Shown here: one piece after another, positions 1 to 11,086 of the stretch
Position numbering within the stretch: the first letter of the stretch is position 1
Layout of the letters: each line of letters starts with the position of its first letter
Assembly: GCA_964017125.1 (NCBI GenBank)
Contig: OZ024911.1
Span: 37,333,660-37,397,659 of the forward strand
Direction of reading: 5' to 3'
Source of the DNA: Flabesymbios commensalis
Lineage: Eukaryota > Annelida > Polychaeta > Terebellida > Flabelligeridae
DNA length: 64,000 nucleotides
Program-made: the position numbers and the translations under genes
Notes under the pieces: generated by a model
Told to the model about the DNA's origin: nothing
What the model saw: the letters and a program-made list of their open reading frames with translations, nothing else
Database searches by the model: none

Positions 1-440
1 ACAAATCTGCCACTTTGAAATCAAACACAGGTGATGAATATCTGCTTAAAGTTGAACGACAAATTTATTAATAAACAAGCACATCGCAGATTTCTAACTC
101 ATTTGTCAAATCTTACACAATTAATGTGACTAGTGTTTTGTTATAGAGCACTTGTCACACATACTCTACAATCTCAGTGATTACGGGTCCTTATCCAAAT
201 AATTACCAGGAAACAGTTGTGATTATTAATAATTATCTCGGCATCAGGAAAAAATCTGTCATCCATTGAGCTCTGTACAAAAAACTAGGAGAAACGAAAG
301 TGGAAGATTTACTGATAACATGGAATTGTACCGAGACAGAGCTTTTATTATATTAAATACACCGGAAAAGCTAGCTTAATATTGAACCAACGTCGTTCCA
401 CAAGTAAGCCAATCCTTTTTATTGTTGTATAATGATGTTT
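1..440. other. Unannotated AT-rich stretch
   Basis: No repeat family shared with the rest of the window and no credible coding frame is visible here. Confidence 0.5.
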
Positions 441-500
441 TTTTGAAAAGTGTGCTATGTTGGATTTCTATAGAAATCCAACATAGCACACTTATCAAAA
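441..500. repeat. Near-perfect 60-bp palindrome
   Basis: The arm AGTGTGCTATGTTGGATTTC is followed directly by its reverse complement, with the centre at CTATAG and no spacer. The innermost 22 bp of each arm match perfectly and the outer few bases have one mismatch. It could extrude as a cruciform or fold as an RNA hairpin. No second copy was seen in this window, so its family is unknown. It may be a solitary palindromic MITE. Confidence 0.85.
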
Positions 501-503
501 ATA

Positions 504-1299
504 TCGAAATTATTGTATACAAGAATATTACATTTATTTTTCTATTTGGTGATGTCACAGCTTACTAGGCCTTCGTGGAATATAATTTTATGATATGTAT
601 CGCTGATATCGGCCCCCAAATAGTGGAAATGTGTTTCTGCGTATGATTCTGACATGTGGTATAACATTATTATAGTGCATATTACCATAGACAGCACTGT
701 GCCCTTCCGCTATATTAGCAGTTCAGAATTATATAATGTATTTACACAATTACGATGGACACCATTCGGCCCGGCGGGACCTAAGTGTGCTTGGCGGGCG
801 GGAATAACCCAGACGTTGAGAGAATGCGGTTGTTGAGTCCTGGTGCTCAGGTGTGATGATTGTAACATTCCGTCAAGTATGGGGACGTGAGACTATGCCA
901 TATATCCCCCTCCCCGCTGACACCAATATTGCCAAATTGTAGTCCAGGCGGCTGGCCTCTTATTTGGGTCAAAACTGTGTCTAGACACAACTCTGATCAA
1001 AACAAAATGGCGTAATATTTTATTTCCCGGTACCCAAATGCTTTGTACATTGCATCGGGACTGAATGGACTTTATTCTATCCGTTCATTGCTCACGAGTA
1101 TGTTGTTAAATTGCTAACATTTCACTTCCCTATTTTTAACAGTGTGGTATCCGTCGGCATACTACACTGGTAAATGGCGAAACAATATTTTAAAAAGTAC
1201 AAATCCCTCAAATTGAATTATATGATCATTTGATTATGTACAACAATATATTTTATAAATTTTAATGATTTATCTATGGGTTGTTACTGACAAGGCATA
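504..1299. other. Unannotated stretch, locally GC-richer
   Basis: Mostly unique sequence. Bases 765-1000 are less AT-rich than the surroundings and include several CpGs, but hold no recognisable gene, RNA or repeat. Confidence 0.4.
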
Positions 1300-1375
1300 T
1301 GCAGCTCTGCAAAGCTTGAAGGCAGCATCTGCTTACTTGTAAAGTAAGCAGATACAGCCTTTTGGCTTTACACGG
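1300..1375. mobile_element. MITE-B palindrome
   Basis: The two arms (GCTCTGCAAAGC...GCATCTGCTTACTT and its inverse, ending GGCTTTACAC) fold into one hairpin matching the other MITE-B copies, for example at 9.9 and 47.0 kb. It encodes nothing and is presumably moved by a transposase supplied elsewhere. Confidence 0.75.
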
Positions 1376-1669
1376 AATGTGTCTAGCGGGGCAAGGTTAA
1401 GTAATGTTGGTCCAGTCTCGGGACAGTTTTCATTGCTAGCTGTGATCGAATGATTGACATTGCTTTGGCGTTTCGTGGAAACTCACCAGGTTCGTGTGAT
1501 AAAGGACAACTTGATTGCCATAGAAAAAGATGTATGTTATTTACCCATTGTGCGCAATAGTTTTCAAACCTTTTGGGTGAAGTTCAAATATTCCTCTTCC
1601 TCCGATACGCAAGATTTAAAAAATACATGTACTTGTCCTTCGAATACAAATGTATTGTAATTGTCGGTC
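1376..1669. other. Unannotated stretch
   Basis: Unique sequence. The short frames at 1454-1761 run into the adjacent MITE and show no domain. Confidence 0.4.
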
Positions 1670-1705
1670 ATTTGAACTTGTGGATCGCGTCAGCGAGACA
1701 AAACG

Positions 1706-2253
1706 TTAAAGGGACCCCTTGGGATGAGACATTTTCAATGTTGTCAATTTTGAAAATTTAATTTATATGAAGCTATATAGCCTACTGATCTTAGCTAAAA
1801 ATCCGAAAAAGTCAAAAAACAATTTTAAAGCACCGAAAAAGAGCGAAATAGTTGTATTTCCAGGTCGTATATTGCCATATAAACAAAACAAGTCAGCAAT
1901 ATTAAGCACTTTAGATCACATATTCCCACGTATCAGACCGTAAGATCAGAGCAGTCGCCGCTAATTGGTGTCTCATAGTCAGGACACGGGAGGACACACC
2001 TGCAGCAGTGATTGTCTACCCAACGCTGGGCCGATGCCATCAGCATGTGGCCCAATGCTGTGAAAACATTCAATCGTCCTTCAGGTATACAAATAGTTTG
2101 TTTGGGTTACTTCTGGTTTCATAGAAATGTTGATTAAAAATATTTATAAAAATATAAAAATTCTGAAAAAAATAAAAACATGATCCGTGGGATACACTAC
2201 TTCAGTACGGAAGTAAAAACGAAAATTGATGTCATCCCAAGGGGCTGCTTTAA
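1706..2253 (+). mobile_element. MITE-G copy 1 (TTAA-flanked)
   Basis: Starts TTAA-AGGGACCCCTTGGGATGA and ends with the inverse GGGGCTGCT-TTAA, giving 18-bp inverted ends with a TTAA target duplication. The interior matches the copies at 50.9, 51.8, 53.6 and 57.2 kb. TTAA duplication is typical of piggyBac and Kolobok transposons; there is no transposase, so this is a non-autonomous derivative. The 30 bp just upstream (1672-1704) resemble the MITE-A hairpin core (GTGGATCGCGTCAGCGAGAC), suggesting insertion next to or into a decayed MITE-A. Confidence 0.85.
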
Positions 2254-2834
2254 GCCAGTGATGATTTTAATCACATAATTTGACAAATAAAAAAACTCCA
2301 CCGGTATCCTTGTCCTTGCTGACCATCAAAATATAATTGTTTAGCGTGAGTACGAATAAAAACTAAACTATTGTAATTTTATTAACAAAAAATACAAGAC
2401 ATTTAATACGTTATCGGTGTAGAATAATGTGTAGGTGTAGGATAATTACACATGCACCTATATATATATCCAGTTGTCGAAACCTGCCAAGTACATCAGC
2501 TGTTGGCGAATTTGCATTGTTATTGTTAACATAATATTTTACGAAATGCACCTACAATATTTTTCATCAGTTGAAGCTGGAAATTGCATTAACAGTTCCA
2601 GCTTTAAATTAATAATGATACATATTAGGTGACAATCTAGCGTGGAGAAGGGAGTGGTGCTATGAAGCCGCTTGTGGCAAGTTAAGCACAGTTACTTTTA
2701 TCTATCTGACACAATAATTATGGAGGCAAGGTGACAAACAATATAAATCGAAAAAAACTAATCGAGGTTAGAAATCTATTTATGACACTATAATGATAAA
2801 AATGGTTACATGTAAATTACAGGATTATAACCTT
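2254..2834. other. Mostly unannotated; MITE-J core fragment
   Basis: Bases 2556-2612 contain the MITE-J core hairpin (GCTGGAAATTGC...TTCCAGC) without recognisable ends. The rest is AT-rich unique sequence with a short TA run near 2460. Confidence 0.5.
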
Positions 2835-2948
2835 GGCCCTTATTGTGGTACAAGTTACGATATATCGTAGGCTTCTGATTGGTCGAGATGGACATCTCGA
2901 CCAATCAGAAGCCTACGATATATCGTAACTTGTAGGAGAATACGGGCT
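2835..2948. mobile_element. MITE-F palindrome copy 1
   Basis: A palindrome of about 114 bp: ACAAGTTACGATATATCGTA, then GGCTTCTGATTGGTCGAGAT, a central GGACATC and the inverse arm, ending in AGGAGAATACGGGC. A second copy lies at 20.3 kb and a decayed or expanded one at 55.2-55.8 kb. The arms are almost identical, implying a young copy or maintenance by arm-to-arm gene conversion. Confidence 0.85.
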
Positions 2949-3083
2949 CTGATCTGTAGGTCGCCTGTAATTATCATACCAATGTTATCACAATAACACA
3001 GATTACACAGGTGTGACTGGCATGTCAGAGCGTGTCTCTTATCAAAGCAAATCATCTGGCAGATCAATACCAGGGGTTTTCGG

Positions 3084-3322
3084 ATAATCCTTGTCCTGCT
3101 AGGCCTGTATATGATTATATTGTTTCAAGCTGATTTTAAACCTTATAATATGCCACTTAAATTGATAATACTGTTTGTGGCAGATGCTTAGTTTGTCAAA
3201 TAATTCAATTTAGAAGGTCTATATTTAAAAAAATAGGAATATTTTTCGTCCTTTTAAAGCTGGAAATTGCGTTGGCAATTCCAGTTTCAAGTGACAAAAA
3301 ATACAATAGAAAATATTCCGCA
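3084..3322 (+). mobile_element. MITE-J copy, decayed end
   Basis: Begins with the J end CCTTGTCCTGCT, shares TGCCACTTAAATTGATAA with the intact copy at 58.1 kb, and carries the hairpin core GCTGGAAATTGCGTTGGC. The flanking TTAA is mutated on the left and not recognisable on the right. Confidence 0.75.
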
Positions 3323-4029
3323 TTTGGGTTTCACCGTTGTGTTAATGGTTTGTGTTGATGGATTTCGTGATAACTCAAAAGGTGAGCTTAATCACCAATG
3401 AACCATTCACATCAAATGAAATGATGTAGAAAAAGTAACATTTATGATAACTATGATATGAACGTATATATAATATCGACCACGTGTACTCCAATATTTT
3501 CTGACAGAGGGTAATTTTGAAAATTCGTCTTGTTAAAAACCATAGGCGTACCCGACCAATAATTTATCTTCACAAACTTAATGTATTCTATTTAATGTAT
3601 TTTAAGATCAGAGCCATCCTATCAAAATATAAAGTTTTTCTTTACAAACATGCATTTTCCTGAATAAAATGACGAATAATAGCAAACACCAGCATCACCT
3701 GTACGTCGCTGTATGAAGCTGTGGACAAAATTATGATAATTATACTTTAGATAACTAGACAGTCAGCCAGGAATACCACTCCCCATTCGAAATTAATGAT
3801 ACAATAGGCGCACAGTTAGTATATTTTGTTCATTCATTAAGTGGGTCTATGGTAAAACTTCAATGTGGATGATCAATTATGACGTCATAGATTCAACCTA
3901 GTTCATTAATTCATTCATTCCTTCTAGTATATATAGGTCTAGTAACCATACACACTGAAGTGGCATATACACCCTTTCATACCAAAGGTGACTTTATATT
4001 TATAGTTTCCTAGCTGTTTTTATACTATG
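3323..4029. other. Unannotated stretch
   Basis: AT-rich unique DNA; nothing recognised beyond very short ATTC runs near 3910. Confidence 0.45.
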
Positions 4030-4215
4030 GATCCGTACAAGGCCTGCACGCGATTCCAACCGGGGACTCTTGGGTTCATAGGTAACCATGTATGAAACCA
4101 CCAGAATAGCTGTCGATGTGCCACAGCAAGAATAGGACAATGTGATCCACGGAACCCGGATCATGGCGGTCAGAGATCTAGCACGGTACCAGACACCCAA
4201 ACTACGGCATATCTC
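4030..4215 (-). mobile_element. Possible decayed tRNA-like SINE head
   Basis: On the minus strand two stretches resemble pol III promoter pairs: GGTTACCTATGAACC followed by GGTTGGAATCGC, and TACCGTGCTAGATCTCTGAC followed by GGGTTCCGTGGATC. The second resembles the second tRNA unit of SINE-1 (GTAGCGTGCTCGGCCTCAGA), but is diverged. This is a weak call. Confidence 0.3.
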
Positions 4216-4294
4216 AATAGAATGTTTCTTCCTCGGCAACTGTAAAAATTCAGTATTGGTGGACTGCAATTCCGCCAATAATTTTGATTATGTG

Positions 4295-4392
4295 TCTGCT
4301 GGAGGACAGTGTCCTCAGATGCATCTCACCATCCTCAGGAGGTTCTCCCCAGTTTAGCCTATGTACACAAGAGTGACCTTCATTCATTCAAA
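4295..4392 (+). mobile_element. SINE-1 3' end, truncated
   Basis: CTGGAGGACAGTGTCCTCAG, CATCCTCAGGAGGTTCTC and CAGTTTAGCCTATG match the tail half of the SINE-1 copies at 33.3 and 54.0 kb. It ends in CATTCATTCATTC, a short expansion of the SINE tail. Confidence 0.8.
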
Positions 4393-4529
4393 TACAGTGT
4401 GTTTAGGGAGGCACGTACACCTGATATTATTGGAACGCGGAAGGTGTGATTACAGATATTGGCAGAGATAAACCTGTCAATGAGTGAGTTATCACCCACT
4501 ACAAGCTCTATGATGATTTGCAAAACACA

Positions 4530-4586
4530 AAGACAGTACGTGCCTGCTTGAAAAGTAAGCACTTAATGCCTTTTAGCTTTGCATAT
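4530..4586. mobile_element. MITE-B fragment
   Basis: GTGCCTGCTTGAAAAGTAAG followed by TGCCTTTTAGCTTTGCA matches the centre and right arm of MITE-B; the left arm is eroded. Confidence 0.6.
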
Positions 4587-5574
4587 CAACATACGTGTGT
4601 TGTCCAGGTGTCGACTCACAACTGATCCTGTAATAACATTGTGCTGCGCCACCTGGATTATCAGTATTTGATAAACAGGCAGATGCCACCCTTTACGCTC
4701 TGGACGTGATATTTTGACAGACACTACAACCATGAACTCGTGGCTTTATGTTTGTCAAGATTAACGCCTCGTTCAGTTTACCAAAACTAATTTAGTCCAA
4801 ATTATGTTTGGTGATCTGAATGAATTGAATTTCTCTACTGGTCTCACGCAGATGATTAAACAATTCATACTCAAAGGGGTTGTTGGTGTAAAACAACCAA
4901 GCAAATTATTTTTATCAACAAAATTAACCTGACGTTGAGTTCTGTATCTGTGAATGCGTGTCAGACCTCTAAGTAATGTATTCGACACCTTTATTCCAAG
5001 GAATGATTAGCTACATAAATTATCTACAGCTCCTGCCTTCCTAAGAAACACAATCACATTTCCTAAATGTTGATATAAAGACAATATGAGGAAATTGTTG
5101 TTTCCTTAGTAGAAATAATGGGCATATTCCATGTCTCAGTGGTGGCATGTTCACTTGCAGACCCACTGGACTAATATTATTAGCCTGGGGTTTTAGCAGT
5201 TCATCTACCCAGTAAACAAAGGTGACAAAAACGATATTCTCTCATTCGAGAAACTCTCAAAATATTGGAATTGTTCACACCATAATATCGACTAATAGTA
5301 TTCAAAGTGTTGTTTATGCCACTGAAGTGAGTGGGACGTACGACAATCTGGCAGCTAGGAGATATTATGTAATGTTAAATACGGTTAATGAGAGAGTATT
5401 GAGGGAGAAACATCTGCGTTTTGATACAAGAACCAGAGGGAATTTATAATTATTATATACATAAACCAACGAGCGACCAGAGTAATGAAAAGAGAAAAGA
5501 AGAACGCGAGTGAAGTGGCGGTTTTCTGGCAAAACAAAGATCCGACGTTCGGCTGTCTCTTCGTATTTTGAGGC
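4587..5574. other. Unannotated stretch
   Basis: Unique sequence. The frames at 4773-4988 and 5222-5625 have no recognisable domain, and part of the latter runs into the MITE-C hairpin. Confidence 0.45.
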
Positions 5575-5648
5575 ACTAGCCCTTTTAGCGCGGGGAACGT
5601 CCTTAGACGTCATAATCTGACGCATGTAGACGTCAGATTATTACGTCT
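5575..5648. mobile_element. MITE-C core hairpin fragment
   Basis: CCCTTTTAGCGCGGGGA followed by inverted GACGTCATAATCTGACG motifs matches the palindromic right part of MITE-C (13.6, 21.0 and 38.4 kb). The left part and the flanking TTAA are absent. Confidence 0.7.
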
Positions 5649-5759
5649 AAATACGAAGCATTAAATATTTATAATGACTGTACGCCCATGACATAGGTAT
5701 TCAAATGAAACGGAAATAGCTGACTAAGACATTAAATCCTTTGTTCTTGTAATATAGGG

Positions 5760-6004
5760 TTAACCCTTTAACCACCAGACTATTCAATTAGAATTTTCAC
5801 CCACTTGAATTTGTGTCTCGCTGACGCGATCCACAACTTCAAGTGAGTGAAAATTATTCCCATTTGACAAAATGGAGGTCAACAAATTTCAAATCTTGTT
5901 GATTAATGTCACTTTTTATCTCTAACAGGTTTAAAAGCTGATATATGTGCTAATAAAAAATGTAAAAAAACGAATATGGACTGCACCGGCGGTTAAAGGG
6001 TTAA
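5760..6004 (+). mobile_element. MITE-A copy 1, complete
   Basis: TTAA-CCCTTTAACCACC at the left mirrors GGCGGTTAAAGGG-TTAA at the right. An internal hairpin runs from TTTTCACCCACTTGAATTTG to CAACTTCAAGTGAGTGAAAA, with a CTCGCTGACGCGATC loop. This is the best full-length MITE-A in the window, 245 bp including both TTAA. It has no coding capacity. Confidence 0.9.
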
Positions 6005-6320
6005 AGACGTGGAGGGTGCCATCTGCCGGAAATGGCTGAGAATCTCTGTGGTTTGGTCAGGCAGATATAGGGAGATCTGGGTCTCTGACTCAGAATTCTG
6101 AGAAAATCAAATGTTTGGCGTTCTGCGGTGTGACCACACGGGGGGTTGTCTTGGGGAAGTGGTCAACCAGTCGAGTGGTCAGCTGTGGGTCAAGCGGACG
6201 TTGACCACAATCTCTCGCGCGCAGAGAGGCGTGGATATCCGGCATTTGTTCAAAATAGTCGAGATGTGTTTGTTTACATATAAATCCCCACCACAGGCCA
6301 CATGTTTACGTTGAGGCTGC
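6005..6320. other. Unannotated, moderately GC-rich unique stretch
   Basis: Contains a 67-codon frame (6111-6314, plus) and a CpG-containing near-palindrome TCTCTCGCGCGCAGAGA at about 6210. No domain or repeat relationship was recognised. Confidence 0.35.
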
Positions 6321-6365
6321 CCTGCGAACGCAAAAGGCAGTAACTGAAAGCAGAATGGTAGTAAA
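6321..6365 (+). mobile_element. MITE-B half copy
   Basis: GCTGCCCTGCGAACGCAAAA followed by GGCAGTAACTG is one MITE-B arm; the inverse arm is missing. Confidence 0.6.
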
Positions 6366-7154
6366 TGTAAATTCCGGTAACTAATTCAATCAATCATCAA
6401 ATTTGATGGTTAAAAGCAGTTGAAAATAAAAAGCTGCAGCACAATGCATATAATGCTATTATGAAAATATGATTAGCTTTTTTTGATCCATATGTATTAT
6501 AATAACTCAACATTTGGTCATATTCTGATATCCTGTTATGGAATCAACACAAATGTTGTCTTATCTACATATAATATGATTAAATAAGAAAATAGGTTTT
6601 TATATTGTATAATATTATAAAATTATTATATTGCATTTTAATTTCATACTGTCTGCTAATCAAAGTAAATTTCGAAATTATTATAGAAAATCCATAGCAT
6701 ATCAAGATTCTCACCCCCGTGACACAACAAATACATAAATATACGGTCAATAACAATTTTTCAGTAAAATAACCCATATGTAAATTCAAAGTATATCCAG
6801 GCAAATTGTGGCATTTGCATAATATCACTTACGGTGTCTTACCTGGCAATTCACCCCCAATTTGTTAGACCCGTAATTTTTAATTATGAAAGTTTAATTC
6901 TTATCCATTTTTATCGAGATATCAATATATTTTTTACTCGTGATAACAATATATTGATAGAGATACGTAGTAAAAAAACAATTTTCACAAATACTGTAGT
7001 TAAGGTGTGTTTTTCTTTAGCACGACAGTATGACATCATTTCAAGAGTTATATGTATTTGTTTTTCATTGGTATCTCAATACGAGTTACTTATTGTTATT
7101 ACGTTGTTACATGTACCTATGTGATAACAATAACGTCAACATACACTTTGAACG
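6366..7154. other. Unannotated AT-rich stretch
   Basis: Only a short imperfect inverted repeat (ATATCAATATAT / ATATATTGATAG near 6920-6960) was noticed. Confidence 0.45.
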
Positions 7155-7265
7155 GCTATCCCATACAACCACAAGACACTGGACTAATTATGTTGAGTGT
7201 TGGACCACCGTCTGCGACACTGGCTCAACATTCAACCATCATTGGTTCAATGTATCGTGTTTGTT
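7155..7265. mobile_element. MITE-E copy
   Basis: TGTTGGACCACCGTCTGCGA, CTCAACATTCAACC and GGTTCAATGTATCGTG follow the pattern of the other MITE-E copies at 13.1, 43.1, 55.9 and 62.7 kb. Confidence 0.65.
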
Positions 7266-7439
7266 GAAGCTGAGTGATGTCATATGAGCATCCATTTTTT
7301 AGCCATCCCGGTTTTTATAACGTCTTAGTTTCGGCTATTCACAGAATCAGGAACTTCCATATTGCCACATTCAAATATCAAATTACGGATGGGCAAAGTG
7401 TCCAGCTAGTACTGTTACAAGTAAATACGTACATGATCA

Positions 7440-7506
7440 TTCATACCCTCTGGGTACACGACGTTGTTGCGACATTGATTCGACGTCGCAAGTCAACGCA
7501 TGTGTG
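7440..7506. mobile_element. MITE-D half copy
   Basis: TGGGTACACGACGTTGTTGC followed by GACATTGATTC corresponds to one arm of the palindromes at 9.0 and 32.9 kb. Confidence 0.65.
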
Positions 7507-7611
7507 CACAAAAATGTGTTCTTGTTCAAGGCTTTCCAACGCTTTCTTTGCATTTATGGATGGGTAGTAAACATTTTGACCCCCAAATTAGAGCTGTGCT
7601 TTAATACAACG

Positions 7612-7765
7612 ACCTAGAACTTCAAGTGTGTAAAATTATTTATGTTTATTTAATTTGAGATCAAATCCATTTCCTTGTTGATGTGACACAAATTTAACTT
7701 TTAAGAACTGCTACTCAATATGTCCATGAAGATATTAAAAACGATTTTAATCGTGACTGGCACTC
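7612..7765 (+). mobile_element. Decayed MITE-A fragment
   Basis: GAACTTCAAGTGTGTAAAAT, CCTTGTTGATGTGACA and a following AT-rich segment align in order with the right half of MITE-A at 5.8 kb. Ends and hairpin are lost. Confidence 0.5.
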
Positions 7766-7809
7766 ACTTTTTACTGGCATTGTGACACACCAGCGAACCC
7801 TTGGCATAT

Positions 7810-8027
7810 TTAAAGGTGATCTATCACCCCTTATATGGTATGAATAATTATGCCCTTATATGTATAATAATTACCCCATATATTGGGGTGATTGGCTATC
7901 ATGTGACCCTCTCAGAGGGTCACATGATACATGATACAGGAAACACTTGAGCCCCATCTTGTGGCAACTTTGATTTATTTGGCACAAATTTATTCATACT
8001 ATATAAGGGGTGATAGAACACCTTTAA
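7810..8027 (+). mobile_element. MITE-L, complete
   Basis: TTAA-AGGTGATCTATCACCCC at the left mirrors GGGGTGATAGAACACCT-TTAA at the right, so the element has inverted ends of about 35 bp and a TTAA duplication. A central palindrome ATGTGACCCTCTCAGAGGGT lies near 7911-7930. It is the only copy in the window. Confidence 0.85.
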
Positions 8028-8243
8028 ATGCTTGACTGTTACGTAGTGTGATACATATCCGTATCGCTGCTTGAAAAATAATAACACAAGAAAAATAACA
8101 ACATGTCAAACGCGTCTGTCACACACTAACCATGAGTTTAATAGGCGTACAGTATTTGTGGGCTATCTGGCTAGTCGATACCCTCAAAAAGTCAAGTAAA
8201 TGTATTTATTAACCTCTGGAAAATGTGATTGCAATTTATCAGC

Positions 8244-8420
8244 ATAATTATTTTATTTTATTTTATTTAGCTTTTGACCAATACATATATATATTTTAAA
8301 ACAGATACAAAAAAAATATACACATTATATCAATAAAATATTATATACAACATTGGTCGTGCTGCGCTGGAACAGGCTTATAGAAGCCTCTGCAAGCTAG
8401 GCAGCAACTATATTTATATT
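8244..8420 (-). mobile_element. Probable LINE 3' end with (AAATA)n tail
   Basis: Read on the minus strand, an AT-rich unique segment ends in four to five AATAA/AAATA pentamers, the usual look of a non-LTR retrotransposon 3' terminus. No reverse-transcriptase motif and no clear target duplication was found, so this is a form-based call. Confidence 0.35.
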
Positions 8421-8721
8421 CATCTATGTACAAAAAGTATAAGCATAAAAGTATAAAAAAATAATAGACATAATATTATGAGTTTCCCGCGCTAAAACCA
8501 GAGATAAAATAACTATTATTATAAATAGTAGCAAAAAACACACTCTGGAAAGCTTAGAAACCTATAAAATAAATACAAGTAGGATATTTTTATAATCAAA
8601 ATAAGCAAGTTTACAAATAAACGACGTAAACGTGTTTGCGTCGCATTTTTGTGTGAATATCGTGTAAACCATGTCATATGGTAATAAGACACTCCATAGG
8701 TATTAGTTTTAACATTAGAAG

Positions 8722-8806
8722 TATGCTGCCCTGCAAAGTCAAAAGGCAGTAACTACTTACTTGCAAAGTAAGTAGTTATTGACTATTGACTTTGCACGGC
8801 AGTATA
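8722..8806. mobile_element. MITE-B palindrome, full length
   Basis: TATGCTGCCCTGCAAAG...GGCAGTAACTACTTACTT and its inverse, ending CTTTGCACGGCAGTATA. Both ends abut TA, compatible with a TA target site as used by Tc1/mariner elements. Confidence 0.8.
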
Positions 8807-8985
8807 ATGATTAATTTTATTAGTAAAGCAAACAGTACCAGGATATTGAAAACATCCACCTTTTAGAAATCGTTATGCCGAAGAGATATCAAGCAAGGTG
8901 TCTTTTTTTCAATCCTACTTAATCACATGCAAACTCTTTCACTAAAATAAGCAGGGACTTAGCGAATCAATAGGAACAGATAGAT

Positions 8986-9062
8986 CACGACGTTGTTGCG
9001 ACGTTGAATCAACGTCATTGCCGTTGATTCAACGCCGCAACAACGTCGCGTGCCCAGTGGGG
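8986..9062. mobile_element. MITE-D palindrome
   Basis: ACGACGTTGTTGCGACGTTG, a central AACGTCATTGCCGTT and the inverse arm ending GTGCCCAGTGGGG. It has lost about 10 bp of the left end relative to 32.9 kb. Confidence 0.8.
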
Positions 9063-9719
9063 AGCTTCACATGTCAATAAGATGGAAACACAAGCATTAT
9101 TCCCAATTTTGTTTATTTTTCAGAAACGCGGAAGTGCAAATATCCATAATTTGAAAGATAAGTGTTTCCATGTACTGTACCGCGTAGCGAGGGAAATTGA
9201 GAAATCGACTAAATTCAAACGGAAAGAAGTGAAGAAGTGGAATTTTAGATAATCCGTTCATTATGTCTGACAGTTCACTTCAAGAACACGAACAAGCAAA
9301 GACAAAATGCAGTAACTGTTTACTTGAAACGTCTCACCAAGGCTCAATAAACGTGCTAAAGCTGCACGTGATATAAGTGCAAGGTTTCTGAATTTGAAAT
9401 ATTTACTTATATTACCAAGTCTATGGTTTTATTTTTCTGTATCAAAATTATGTTGTAAATACTCAGGCAATAAAAAAAAACAGCTTGGTCCAAGTCGAGC
9501 ATTATAGTAGGCTTGAATAAACTGTTTCTATCTTCAAACATAACTGTATATTTTATGCATGGTATGGTGATTTCATGGCGAAAAAATCATGTAGAGCACA
9601 TATGTCTAGCTCTAATATTAGGACATGAACAATGAAATACCAGCAATGTATTTATCATGAAAAACCTGAGACACTGTATAACAGAGTTTGTATAAGTCAT
9701 GGAGATAACAGGTTTTTAA
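9063..9719. other. Unannotated; MITE-B trace
   Basis: A single MITE-B-like arm (GCAGTAACTGTTTACTTGAA) lies at 9310-9330. Otherwise AT-rich unique DNA. Confidence 0.4.
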
Positions 9720-9830
9720 TTAGAAACCATCATAAATGTCTTTGATAGTTCATTCCTGTTTAAATACATATGCTATGAGTCTACGACCATTATAAATATT
9801 TTAATTCTTTCAGTACGTGAATCGTGTTTT
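9720..9830 (+). mobile_element. MITE-C fragment
   Basis: CATCATAAATGTCTTTG, GTCTACGACCATTATAAAT and ATTCTTTCAGTACGTG run parallel to the middle of the MITE-C copy at 20.9-21.0 kb. Both ends are missing. Confidence 0.65.
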
Positions 9831-9939
9831 TAAATAGCTCGATTTATTTGGCTTGTATAGCAAGACAGAGTTGAAACCTACTAAAATGTTTTCCCTGGAT
9901 TGCACGATGAAATACTGAAGCGTTCTGTCTGAAAAACCT

Positions 9940-10021
9940 ATACTGCTGTGCAAAGCCAAAAGGCAGTATATGTCTATATTGCAAGTAAACAGATACTGCC
10001 TTTTGGCATTGCAGAGCATTA
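9940..10021. mobile_element. MITE-B palindrome, full length
   Basis: TACTGCTGTGCAAAGCCAAA and AGGCAGTATATG pair with AACAGATACTGCCTTTTGGC and ATTGCAGAGCA. One of the cleanest copies of the CCAAAAGGCAG sub-type. Confidence 0.85.
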
Positions 10022-10035
10022 TGTCCTATACTGAT

Positions 10036-10704
10036 TTAAAGGCCCCATGTAATCCCCAGACCTACTCTGCACCATGTCATATTTCATACTATTTTAGATG
10101 ATTTTTTATATATTAGAGTGCTCAACTTCCATTTTTAAACAACTGGGAACAATTTTCCCAATAAAGTAGGGGGCGGGGCTAATTCGTGACGTCAAAAAGT
10201 GGAGACATGCTTGGCTGGTTATAATACATGTACATGTACATGTAGCTGATGATGTATTGTATGATTTTATAAAACTGATCAAAGTCAACACGGAACGCCG
10301 GTCCAACGCTGCCTGAATAAAGGTGCAGCACTAGAATTGATGGCCATCACCGCGTCCGCTTCTGGCCAGCGTCTAGCATTCATTCGCCCCTTGTCCACCC
10401 TGTCGATGCGGGCATATTGAAATGAACAGAAATCTAGTTCAGCTTGTGTACAAATAAAAGAAACATGAAACATATACCGATGCAGTTTTAATGTTAATTC
10501 AGATTAAATAATGGGCGGTTTTTGTGTGTGAAGTCATGCATGAGGTGGGAGATCCGCCCAGCCCAATAAATGTGCACTTTTCCAGTTTTTATTTTTGAAC
10601 TGATAATTATTGGACTAAAATAATCTGCTAAGTTATAAGATAGTTCATTGTGATATATACTTTAGTTATATTGATGAACTGAAATCACTTTACAGGACCT
10701 TTAA
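10036..10704 (+). mobile_element. MITE-K copy 1, long form
   Basis: TTAA-AGGCCCCATGTA at the left and CAGGACCT-TTAA at the right. It matches the 440-bp copy at 40.2 kb over both flanks, including GACATGCTTGGCTGGTTATA, an ACATGTACATGTACATGTA palindrome and a perfect CRE-type TGACGTCA at 10187-10194. Bases of about 10283-10517 are extra relative to the short copy and contain MITE-E-like motifs (CCGGTCCAACGCTG). Confidence 0.85.
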
Positions 10705-11014
10705 CTGTTTAACTTTTTGTAAAGAAATGCGCGATTTGCTATTGCATTATTTTCAATCTTAGATTTATTTAGAGCTGTTTTATTTTTATTTACATAATGT
10801 TTATTTTCACTGCAATTTTTCTCATCACATTTTGTATTTTGATAAATACAAATTTAATATTTATACTAGTCGCGCCATATAGCGCGGTATTGCGGTTGTC
10901 TTTCTGCGGCAAGTGTTATTCTCAGAAAATGCTAGACTTCGCCGGCAGATGCTTAAGAGGAATAAGAGGCGCGGAGAAGTAATTGCAATAAAAAACACCT
11001 GCTTTACTTCCGGT
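10705..11014. other. Unannotated stretch
   Basis: AT-rich; the two overlapping 61-62 codon frames on opposite strands show no domain. Confidence 0.4.
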
Positions 11015-11086
11015 GCAATGACAAACAGCAGTAACTGCTTACTTTTCAAGTAAGCAGTTACCGCTGTCTGTCATGCACTGCACAGT
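11015..11086. mobile_element. MITE-B palindrome (CAGCAG sub-type)
   Basis: ACAAACAGCAGTAACTGCTT mirrored by AAGCAGTTACCGCTGTCTGT. The AACAGCAG variant replaces AAAGGCAG of the other sub-type. Confidence 0.8.
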
